Below the pieces are notes generated by a model that saw nothing but the letters and a program-made list of their open reading frames with translations, made no database searches and had not been told where the DNA came from. Of a stretch of DNA of 11,860 bases, positions 6,746-11,860 are shown piece after piece. Position 1 is the first letter of the stretch. Every line of letters starts with the position of its first letter. The DNA comes from an uncultured Porphyromonadaceae bacterium (GTDB taxonomy: Bacteria > Bacteroidota > Bacteroidia > Bacteroidales > Muribaculaceae). The position numbers and the translations under genes are program-made. The DNA lies in contig USGZ01000016.1 in the NCBI GenBank assembly GCA_900554265.1, positions 1-11,860 of the forward strand. The letters run 5' to 3'.

Positions 6746-6780
6746 AAACAGAGGCTGCGCCCGGCGATGGGCGCAGCCTC
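6743..6780 (-). terminator. Intrinsic terminator of the ferredoxin gene
   Basis: Perfect 12-bp stem GAGGCTGCGCCC (6751-6762) / GGGCGCAGCCTC (6769-6780) around a 6-nt loop. In minus-strand sense it is followed after two bases by six T (6743-6748). It begins 21 bp past the ferredoxin stop codon. Confidence 0.9.
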
Positions 6781-6801
6781 GTATCTTTGCGTAAGTGTGT
6801 A

Positions 6802-6972
6802 TTATTCGCCGGGGATGATGGCCTCGGAGGGGCATACAGAAGCGCAGGTACCGCAGTCGATGCAGGTGTCGGGGTCGATGTGGTAGATTTCGCCTTCAGA
6901 GATAGCTTCTACGGGGCAGTTGGGCAGGCAGGTGCCGCAGGCTACACACTTGTCGGTGATTACGTAAGCCAT
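6802..6972 (-). CDS. 2[4Fe-4S] bacterial-type ferredoxin
   Basis: A small gene of 56 residues that I translated from the ATG at 6972 to the TAA at 6802. It is a clostridial-type ferredoxin carrying low-potential electrons in the cytoplasm. Two complete cluster motifs are visible: C9-x2-C12-x2-C15-x3-C19-P and C37-x2-C40-x2-C43-x3-C47-P, in the pattern CVACGTCLPNCP and CIDCGTCASVCP. This is the expected internal duplication, with no insertion in either half. It is monocistronic, with a promoter at 7032-7063 and a strong terminator at 6743-6780. Partners in Bacteroidales typically include pyruvate:ferredoxin oxidoreductase, hydrogenases and Rnf, but none is encoded nearby. The identification is very secure. 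Confidence 0.97.
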   Translation of the reverse strand: MAYVITDKCVACGTCLPNCPVEAISEGEIYHIDPDTCIDCGTCASVCPSEAIIPGE

Positions 6973-7031
6973 GATTGTCTGTTTATTAGAAAGTTATACT
7001 TGTTTGTTGATAGAAAGTTCCTTAGATAATG

Positions 7032-7063
7032 CAAAGTTAGCATTTCTTTTTGGTAGCTCCAAG
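7032..7063 (-). promoter_or_regulatory. Housekeeping promoter of the ferredoxin gene
   Basis: Minus strand: CTTG at 7060-7063 (one off TTTG), 20-bp spacer, TAACTTTG at 7032-7039. The predicted start near 7026 leaves an A/T-rich leader of about 54 nt. Confidence 0.72.
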
Positions 7064-7093
7064 ACTTTCGCTGCTGAAAATTCGGTGAAAAAT

Positions 7094-8470
7094 TCAGCGG
7101 ATGTATTCTTTGCTGACTTTGTTGCCCTTACGGACGATATAGAGTCCGGGGGTCAGGTTGCCGGCACTGACAGGCTGGCCATGGAGATTGAAGTAGCGGA
7201 CGGCGCTGTCGCTGTTCTCCACGGCTATGTCGCTTACCGATGATAAGGCGGCGTTGACGTAGTCCGACATCTCGGATTTCATGGTCTGGGTCATGGTGGC
7301 GCCCGGTTCCTCTTCGTCCTCACCTTCGGGTTCGTCGTAGACGAGTTCGGAAATGATGTAAGTCAGCGGGTATCCGTAGGTGTCGTCGTAGGTCAGCTCG
7401 CCTTCCATATGCGAGAGGACGTCGGTAATGCCTTCGTATTCGACTGTGCTCTTCATCATAGTGGTGTAGCCGTAGGCGTCGTAGCAGGCTTCGTCAGTGT
7501 AGGTTTCGACGTAAGGACCGTCTTCTTCGTCGACGGAGAAGCTTTCGACGAGACGCTCGCTGCCGTTGGCGTCGGTAATCTGATAGGTGAAGGTGTTGGT
7601 GGTGTTGTCGTGGCCCTGAATTACGCCGACGCGGGTAATGGTGTAGCTGTCCGCGGTGTAGGCTACGGTCACGTCGGCCTGGTTCATCTCGTCGACAAGC
7701 TTATAGGAGGCGGCGCGGTTGGGTCCGTCGATGCTGACGATACTCTCGGTGCTGACAATCTGACCGTCCGTCTCGACCCAGACGATATCGGATATCACCG
7801 CGCTCTCTTCCCAGGAATAGGACGAGGTGGCATAGTCGTAGGTAAGGTCCTCCTGGACGATTCTCGAGGCTTTGCCGTCGGTGTACTCGATGTGGAGGCG
7901 CATGGTGGGGTCGAAGATGCCGTTGAAGAGTACGGCGCGCTCTACCAGAATTACGTTGCCGGCGGCGTCGCGCGTAAGGGTCTGCGTATAGTTGTTGCCG
8001 TTCTGTACCCATCCGCTGCCGAAGTCGAACCATGTCTGGCGGGAGGTGATGAAATCGGTCACGCGCGAGTCGTAGGCTGTGAGGTCCTTCTCGTAGTCGG
8101 CGAATTCCTCGCCTTCCTCGGCGGTCTGCGTGATTTTGGAAATCTCCATGTCGTTTGCGTCGTAGGCGTATGTTATGCGCGTGAACGCTCCGGTTTCCTG
8201 CTCTGTGACGGTCTGGAGGGCGATTTTGCCGGTCGTGGTGTAGGAGGTGTTGTAGAGCTCATAGGGTACCCAGTCGCCCTCCCAGACGCTTGTGGCCTCC
8301 GTCTGCGGACACCAGATGGGTTTGGTGTCTTCCTTCATCGGAGCGCGGACGATGCGCGATTCCGACTTGGCGGAGGTGCCGAAGGCGGGGGTGTGCTGGA
8401 AGCGTGCGGCGGCGGAGGCACTCAGTGTGGCGCAGGTGGCCACTGCCAGTGCGAGAATCTGATATTTCAT
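7094..8470 (-). CDS. Secreted protein with YD-type strand repeats and Por-type C-terminal sorting-like domain, function unknown
   Basis: I do not recognise a named family for the body of this 458-residue protein. It starts with a clear Sec signal peptide (MKYQILALAVATCATLSASA, cleavage near 20-22). The middle is rich in Tyr, Thr, Asp and Glu, with repeated strand-turn-strand units of the type Y-D-x-x-G/N followed by a beta strand. Examples begin near 101 (YAYDANDMEI), 165 (LTRDAAGNVILVE), 195 (EYTDGKASRIV), 295 (TYQITDANGSERL), 329 (CYDAYGYTTMMK) and 360 (TYDDTYGYPLTYI). An acidic linker lies at about 379-389. The last 38 residues (VRYFNLHGQPV...LTPGLYIVRKGNKVSKEYIR) match the type A sorting domain of type IX secretion. 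Many Bacteroidales carry this domain without an obvious type IX system, so surface export is not assured. No consensus promoter is visible in the 33 bp after the glmM terminator. Confidence 0.8.
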   Translation of the reverse strand: MKYQILALAVATCATLSASAAARFQHTPAFGTSAKSESRIVRAPMKEDTKPIWCPQTEATSVWEGDWVPYELYNTSYTTTGKIALQTVTEQETGAFTRITYAYDANDMEISKITQTAEEGEEFADYEKDLTAYDSRVTDFITSRQTWFDFGSGWVQNGNNYTQTLTRDAAGNVILVERAVLFNGIFDPTMRLHIEYTDGKASRIVQEDLTYDYATSSYSWEESAVISDIVWVETDGQIVSTESIVSIDGPNRAASYKLVDEMNQADVTVAYTADSYTITRVGVIQGHDNTTNTFTYQITDANGSERLVESFSVDEEDGPYVETYTDEACYDAYGYTTMMKSTVEYEGITDVLSHMEGELTYDDTYGYPLTYIISELVYDEPEGEDEEEPGATMTQTMKSEMSDYVNAALSSVSDIAVENSDSAVRYFNLHGQPVSAGNLTPGLYIVRKGNKVSKEYIR

Positions 8471-8503
8471 AGACTATAATCGTTTGGGGTTTTATGTGCT
8501 GGG

Positions 8504-8542
8504 AAAACAATCCGCCACCCCGGTCGGCTACCGGAGTGGCGG
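8504..8542 (-). terminator. Intrinsic terminator of glmM
   Basis: Stem arms at 8512-8523 and 8531-8542, 12 bp with a 7-nt loop. The single variant pair is a U-G wobble in minus-sense RNA but a C-A mismatch in plus-sense RNA, so the structure favours the minus transcript. A short interrupted T-run (TTGTTTT) follows. It starts 13 bp past the glmM stop. Confidence 0.78.
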
Positions 8543-8555
8543 ACGGGATGAAATT

Positions 8556-9947
8556 TTATGCTTTTACCATTGACATGACGCCGTCGCGGATGCTTGCGGC
8601 CAGGTCTTCGGCCTCCCTGGCGGTATGTGCCTCGGAGTAGATGCGGATGATGGGTTCGGTGTTGCTCTTGCGCAGGTGTACCCAGGATTCGGGGAAGTCG
8701 ATCTTCACGCCGTCGATGTCCGTGATTTTCTCGTTGGAGAATTTGTCCTTCACGGCGGCGAGGATGGCGTCGACGTCGATATCCGGCGTGAGCTGGATTT
8801 TGGTCTTGAAGATTTCGTAGGCGGGATAGGTCTTGCGCAGTTCGGAAACCTTCTTGCCGCTCTTGGCGAGCAGGGTCAGGAAGAGCGCCACGCCGACAAG
8901 GGCGTCGCGGCCGTAGTGCAGTTCGGGGTAGATTACGCCGCCGTTGCCTTCGCCGCCTATGACGGCCCCTGTTTCCTTCATCTTGGTGGTTACGTTGACC
9001 TCGCCGACGGCTGCGGCGCTGTAGCTGCCGCCGTGCCTGAGGGTCACGTCGCGCAGGGCGCGCGAGGAGCTGAGGTTGCTGACGGTGTTGCCCGGCTTGA
9101 GGCCCAGCAGATAGTCGGCCACGGAAACGAGGGTGTACTCCTCGCCGAACATGGTGCCGTCCTCGCAGACGAGGGCCAGACGGTCGACGTCCGGGTCGAC
9201 AACGACGCCGAGGTCGGCGCCGCCGCGGGCCATCAGCTCGGAGATGCCCGTCAGGTTCTCGGGGATGGGCTCGGGGGTATGGGCGAAGTCGCCTGTGGCC
9301 TCGCAGTTGAGTTCGATTACTTTCTTTACTCCGAGGGCGCGCAGCAGGGCCGGGATGGCGATGCCGCCTACGGAGTTGACTGCATCGACGGCCACGGTGA
9401 AGCCGGCATTGCGGATGGCTTCGACGTCGACGGCCGGCAGGGCGAGTACCTGCTCGATATGGCGCAGCGTCCAGGTGGTGTTCTCGTAGACTTTGCCGAG
9501 GCGGTCGACGGGCGCGAACTCGAAGTTGCACAGGTCGGCCAGGCGCAGCACTTCCTGACCGTCGGCGGCGCTGAGGAATTCGCCGTTCTCGTTGAGGAGC
9601 TTTAGGGCGTTCCATTGGCGGGGATTGTGCGAGGCCGTAAGGATAAGGCCGCCGCAGGCTTTCTCGCCGACTACGGCGAGCTCGGTGGTAGGCGTGGAGG
9701 CCAGGTCGATGTCGACAACGTCGAAGCCCATGCCCATGAGGGTGCCGACGACGAGTTTCTTGACCATCGGTCCCGAGAGGCGGGCGTCGCGGCCGACGAC
9801 GATACGGCGCGTATTGCGGGTGGTGTGGCCGGCGGTGAATACTGCGAAGGCGGCGGTGAATTTTACGATGTCCAGGGGACTCAGGCCATCTCCCGCGGGA
9901 CCGCCGATGGTGCCGCGAATACCGGAGATGGATTTTATCAGTGTCAT
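8556..9947 (-). CDS. glmM: Phosphoglucosamine mutase
   Basis: Converts glucosamine-6-phosphate to glucosamine-1-phosphate, on the way to UDP-GlcNAc for peptidoglycan and lipopolysaccharide. The 463-residue length is right for the alpha-D-phosphohexomutase family. All signature loops are present: phosphoserine loop TASHNP with S106 (104-109), metal-binding DPDVD (D251, D253, D255), sugar-binding GGEGNGG (331-337) and phosphate-binding RKSNTEPIIRIYSEA (426-440). The N-terminus MTLIKSISGIRGTIGG begins directly with the family's first strand. The family also contains phosphomannomutases and I cannot exclude mixed specificity by eye; GlmM is preferred because Bacteroidales orthologues in this context are annotated so. 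It follows the DUF4827-like gene after 139 bp of repeat-bearing DNA and ends in a terminator. Confidence 0.93.
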   Translation of the reverse strand: MTLIKSISGIRGTIGGPAGDGLSPLDIVKFTAAFAVFTAGHTTRNTRRIVVGRDARLSGPMVKKLVVGTLMGMGFDVVDIDLASTPTTELAVVGEKACGGLILTASHNPRQWNALKLLNENGEFLSAADGQEVLRLADLCNFEFAPVDRLGKVYENTTWTLRHIEQVLALPAVDVEAIRNAGFTVAVDAVNSVGGIAIPALLRALGVKKVIELNCEATGDFAHTPEPIPENLTGISELMARGGADLGVVVDPDVDRLALVCEDGTMFGEEYTLVSVADYLLGLKPGNTVSNLSSSRALRDVTLRHGGSYSAAAVGEVNVTTKMKETGAVIGGEGNGGVIYPELHYGRDALVGVALFLTLLAKSGKKVSELRKTYPAYEIFKTKIQLTPDIDVDAILAAVKDKFSNEKITDIDGVKIDFPESWVHLRKSNTEPIIRIYSEAHTAREAEDLAASIRDGVMSMVKA

Positions 9948-9960
9948 ATCTTGTGTTTTA

Positions 9961-9995
9961 TAGGTTTTAGGTATTAGGGGTTAGATTTTAGGTGA
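9961..9995. repeat. Heptamer array, TAGGTTT-like, five units
   Basis: Five consecutive 7-bp units in perfect phase: TAGGTTT, TAGGTAT, TAGGGGT, TAGATTT and TAGGTGA. They lie just upstream of the glmM start codon (9947) and would be part of any mRNA reading through from nrnA. Confidence 0.7.
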
Positions 9996-10004
9996 ACCTA
10001 AAAT
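9985..10004. repeat. Perfect 9-bp inverted repeat ending the heptamer array
   Basis: ATTTTAGGT (9985-9993) and ACCTAAAAT (9996-10004) are exact reverse complements separated by GA. With so short a centre it suits a protein-binding dyad or a small hairpin with a few unpaired central bases. It is centred about 47 bp upstream of the glmM ATG. Confidence 0.75.
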
Positions 10005-10038
10005 GCCGGAACAAAAATTTGAGGCTTTAGAGATTCTT

Positions 10039-10089
10039 CATTAATTATGCATTATGAATTCTTCATTGCTTATTGCGCATTACGCATTA
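10039..10089. repeat. Degenerate CATTA-word repeat tract overlapping a gene end
   Basis: CATTA occurs at 10039, 10050, 10079 and 10085, with CATTG at 10064, embedded in self-complementary words such as TAATTA, ATGCAT and GAATTC. The tract is strongly A/T-rich against a GC-rich background. It covers the stop codon of the lipoprotein gene (10087-10089). It looks like an interspersed element rather than coding or promoter DNA. Confidence 0.55.
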
Positions 10090-10653
10090 TAGCTCTCCCC
10101 GGTAGTAGCTTACGTTGTACAGGAATGGGGTTACTTCGCTCTGCTCCTCGACGATGCCCATGCTGCTCTTGATGATGATGTTCACCTTGCAGTCTATCGG
10201 CAGGTACTTCAGAGGAGTCTGAAGGCCGACGCCCCACTGATAGGAGCCCTGCATCGAGTAGTTGTTGAAGCGGAACCAGCAGGGGGTCAGCGTCAGCGCG
10301 TTGCCGCCGGGGGTGGGCAGGTAGCCCTTGTCGTAATTGGTGAGGGCGTAGCGCAGATAGCGGAAATATATCTGCTCGTTGTCCTCGGCCCGGTTGTCCT
10401 TGGTACCGGCGTCGAGCACCTGCATATAGAGGAATCCGTCCTCGTCGAGGCGGTAGTAGGGTGCGTCCGGGCCGGTGATGAAAACCGTGTCCTCGGGGAT
10501 GCTCAGCTCTACGGTGTGGTCGGCCAGGTAGTTGTTGACGGCCTGGTTCTCGAGGTTCAGTAGGTTGGCGTAGCTTTCGTCGTCGGAGCAGGAAGCCACG
10601 CAGGCCGCGGCGAGGGCCGCCAGGGCGATATGGAAGATGCGGGTGAGTTTCAT
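10087..10653 (-). CDS. DUF4827-like lipoprotein
   Basis: Predicted 188-residue lipoprotein from the ATG at 10653 (MKLTRIFHIALAALAAACVASC). The open frame extends 15 codons further upstream, to 10698, but only the inner ATG places a signal peptide at the N-terminus. The lipobox VASC gives a lipidated cysteine at residue 22, followed by SDDES, an acidic start typical of lipoproteins in this group. The mature part begins SYANLLNLENQAVNNYLADH, which resembles the DUF4827 family of Bacteroidales; this assignment is from memory of the pattern. The rest is beta-rich, with FRYLRYALTNYD (residues 96-107) and PTPGGNALTLTPCW near the middle. The gene sits between nrnA (62 bp upstream) and glmM (139 bp downstream), an order I believe recurs in Bacteroides relatives. 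A link to envelope biogenesis is plausible from glmM but unproven. The catalytic role is unknown. Confidence 0.82.
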   Translation of the reverse strand: MKLTRIFHIALAALAAACVASCSDDESYANLLNLENQAVNNYLADHTVELSIPEDTVFITGPDAPYYRLDEDGFLYMQVLDAGTKDNRAEDNEQIYFRYLRYALTNYDKGYLPTPGGNALTLTPCWFRFNNYSMQGSYQWGVGLQTPLKYLPIDCKVNIIIKSSMGIVEEQSEVTPFLYNVSYYRGEL

Positions 10654-10715
10654 CTGTCTGTTGCGGGAGAGAGTAGTGATAATTATTAGTTTGCTCAAAG
10701 GCTGAGCTTGGGGCT

Positions 10716-11762
10716 TCAGCGCTTTTCGAGTATGTCTTTATATTTTTTCCTGATGTCGGGCAGGAGTTCCTCGAAGGCCTTGATGGCCTCGGCCATGGTG
10801 CCGTTGCGGAAGTCGCCGCCGGCGGCGTTGAGATGGCCGCCGCCGTCGTAGTAGGCGCAGCAGAGCTCGTTGACGGGGAAGCGGCCCACACTGCGCATGC
10901 TCACTCGGATAAGCTCCGACTCCTCGCGCATGAATACCGAGAAGTGGACGCCGGGAATGGCCAGCGGACGGTTGACCAGGCCCTCGGTGTCGCCCTTGAC
11001 GTAGTGGAAGCGGTTGAGCTCGGCGCGGGTGAGGGTGATCAGGGCGCAGCCGTAGTCCTTGTAGACCTTCATCTTCTCGCTGATGGCGTAGGCGTTCAGG
11101 CGCATGCAGTTCTCGGACTGGGTGTTGAACAGGCGGCGGTAGAGTTCCTCCTTGTCGGCACCTTTGCGGAGCAGCTCGGAGATTACGATGTAGAGTTCGG
11201 GGTCGTCGCAGTTGTAGGCCAGGTTGCCGGTGTCGGTCATGATGCCCGCCAGCAGGCACTGGGCGGCGGCGCGGTCAATCATGTTGAACAGCTCCATGCG
11301 GCAGAAGAAGCGGAACATCAGGTAGGCCGTGGCGGCCAGCTCCGGGTGCGAGATTACCACCTCGGCGTCGATGTCCGGATGCAGATGGTGGTCGATGAGA
11401 ATCTTGGGCTTCTTCGACTCGCGCAGCAGCTTTTCGAGGCGCCCTGTGCGCGAGGGCTCGTTGAAATCCAGGCACATGATCAGGTCCGAGTCCTCGAAGA
11501 GCTTGACGGCGAAATCCGGGTAGCGCGTACCGTCGACAATCTCCTTGGCGCCCGGAAGGCACTGGAGGTTGGCCAGGAATGCGTCGGGAGTAAGGATTTT
11601 TACATCCTTGCCGATTGCGGAAAGGACGTGCATGGCGGCCAGCGACGAGCCTATAGCGTCGCCGTCGGGTGCCATGTGCGTGACCACTAAGATTTTATCC
11701 GCACCGTTTATAAGGCCGGCGGCCTTGGTGATGCATTTTTCTTCGATTTTCCGCGAAATCAT
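10716..11762 (-). CDS. nrnA: DHH/DHHA1 phosphoesterase, NrnA-type (oligoribonuclease/PAP phosphatase or c-di-AMP/pGpG hydrolase family)
   Basis: Cytoplasmic metal-dependent phosphoesterase of the DHH-DHHA1 family, which degrades nanoRNAs and 3'-phosphoadenosine 5'-phosphate and in some members linear products of cyclic dinucleotides. From the chosen start it has 348 residues. The catalytic motifs are all present: THMAPDGDAIGSS with H29, D33 and D35; D99 in MCLDFNEPS; D124-H125-H126; and D177 in MTDTGN. The C-terminal DHHA1 domain has the glycine loop DGGGHLNAAGG (306-316). An ATG at 11780 would add six residues (MPAAFT). I prefer the ATG at 11762 because the predicted transcription start is near 11791, leaving about 29 nt of leader instead of about 10, and because family members start close to the IEEK helix. 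It heads the unit nrnA - lipoprotein - glmM. Exact substrate preference cannot be read from the sequence. Confidence 0.92.
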   Translation of the reverse strand: MISRKIEEKCITKAAGLINGADKILVVTHMAPDGDAIGSSLAAMHVLSAIGKDVKILTPDAFLANLQCLPGAKEIVDGTRYPDFAVKLFEDSDLIMCLDFNEPSRTGRLEKLLRESKKPKILIDHHLHPDIDAEVVISHPELAATAYLMFRFFCRMELFNMIDRAAAQCLLAGIMTDTGNLAYNCDDPELYIVISELLRKGADKEELYRRLFNTQSENCMRLNAYAISEKMKVYKDYGCALITLTRAELNRFHYVKGDTEGLVNRPLAIPGVHFSVFMREESELIRVSMRSVGRFPVNELCCAYYDGGGHLNAAGGDFRNGTMAEAIKAFEELLPDIRKKYKDILEKR

Positions 11763-11796
11763 CGTAAAAGCTGCCGGCAATAGGCCGTAGCGAGGA

Positions 11797-11828
11797 CAAA
11801 GTTAAGAAGTTTTGGCCGAAAACGCAAA
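11797..11828 (-). promoter_or_regulatory. Housekeeping promoter of nrnA operon
   Basis: Minus strand: TTTG at 11825-11828, 20-bp spacer, TAACTTTG at 11797-11804, a full match to the Bacteroidota consensus. The -33 box lies inside the T-run of the upstream gene's terminator. It supports 11762 as the nrnA start codon. Confidence 0.8.
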
Positions 11829-11849
11829 AAAAGCGCCCCCGGCCGGGCG
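11826..11849 (-). terminator. Intrinsic terminator of a gene beyond the right edge
   Basis: CGCCC (11834-11838) pairs with GGGCG (11845-11849) around a GC-rich loop. In minus sense it is followed by GC and seven T (11826-11832). The stem may be longer than I can see because the window ends 11 bases later. It implies a minus-strand gene ending just outside. Confidence 0.6.
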
Positions 11850-11860
11850 TGGGCCGTGGC

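Noticed and set aside
6653..6886. Plus-strand frame of 77 codons across the ferredoxin 3' region
   Set aside because: It consists of the 42-bp repeat, the terminator stem and antisense of the ferredoxin, with no independent support.
6987..7019. Direct repeat TAGAAAGTT (6987-6995 and 7011-7019) in the ferredoxin leader
   Set aside because: Nine bases in an A/T-rich leader with no symmetry or link to a known site. It also resembles a degraded -7 box, so chance is likely.
7073..7098. Hairpin GCTGAA ... TTCAGC at the end of the 458-residue protein gene
   Set aside because: Six-base stem with a large loop and no following T-run. Not sufficient for a terminator.
8467..9615. 382-codon minus-strand frame overlapping glmM in another frame
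   Set aside because: Its product is almost all Arg, Pro, Gly, His and Ser, as expected for a shifted frame of a GC-rich gene. glmM itself has all catalytic motifs intact.
1..11860. tRNA, rRNA, CRISPR arrays, riboswitches, insertion sequences, defence genes
   Set aside because: I looked on both strands in all intergenic gaps and found no cloverleaf, repeat-spacer array, transposase or recognisable riboswitch core.

Overview
This window looks like the chromosome of a GC-rich member of the Bacteroidales (Bacteroidota). Three lines of evidence support this. Four promoters fit the Bacteroidota housekeeping pattern (TTTG-like -33, 20-bp spacer, TAnnTTTG -7), and a fifth has the -7 only. No gene start I checked has a Shine-Dalgarno sequence. 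The gene content and linkages (rpsU-xer-hpf, nrnA-DUF4827-glmM, padR-pspC, lysS-gpsA, a secreted protein with a Por-type C-terminal domain) are also typical of the group. I cannot fix the family from sequence alone; Muribaculaceae-like is a guess from base composition and repeats. All twelve genes lie on the minus strand, so transcription runs right to left. The long plus-strand open frames are GC-driven shadows.

Right to left: (1) the end of a terminator for a gene outside the window (11826-11849); (2) the unit nrnA (c-di-AMP/oligonucleotide/PAP phosphoesterase), a DUF4827-like lipoprotein and glmM (phosphoglucosamine mutase), closed by a terminator at 8504-8542; (3) an orphan secreted protein of 458 residues with YD-type strand repeats and a sorting-domain-like C-terminus; (4) a 2[4Fe-4S] ferredoxin of 56 residues with its own promoter and terminator; (5) a 338-bp intergenic stretch rich in small repeats; (6) padR-pspC, translationally coupled, with a palindrome in the promoter spacer; (7) rpsU, a XerC/D-type recombinase, hpf and a TlpA-like thioredoxin; (8) lysS followed by gpsA, which runs off the left edge.

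Functionally this is mostly housekeeping: translation (LysRS, S21, HPF), chromosome dimer resolution (Xer), envelope precursor supply (GlmM, GpsA), nucleotide turnover (NrnA) and envelope sensing (PadR/PspC, periplasmic thioredoxin). I see no defence system, phage, transposon, CRISPR array, RNA gene or secondary-metabolite cluster, and I do not claim a new multi-gene system. The less explained material is intergenic: a 42-bp double-hairpin repeat in two copies, a heptamer TAGGTTT-like array ending in a perfect palindrome, a 10-bp-phased TCGGGATTAA array, and the probable PadR operator.
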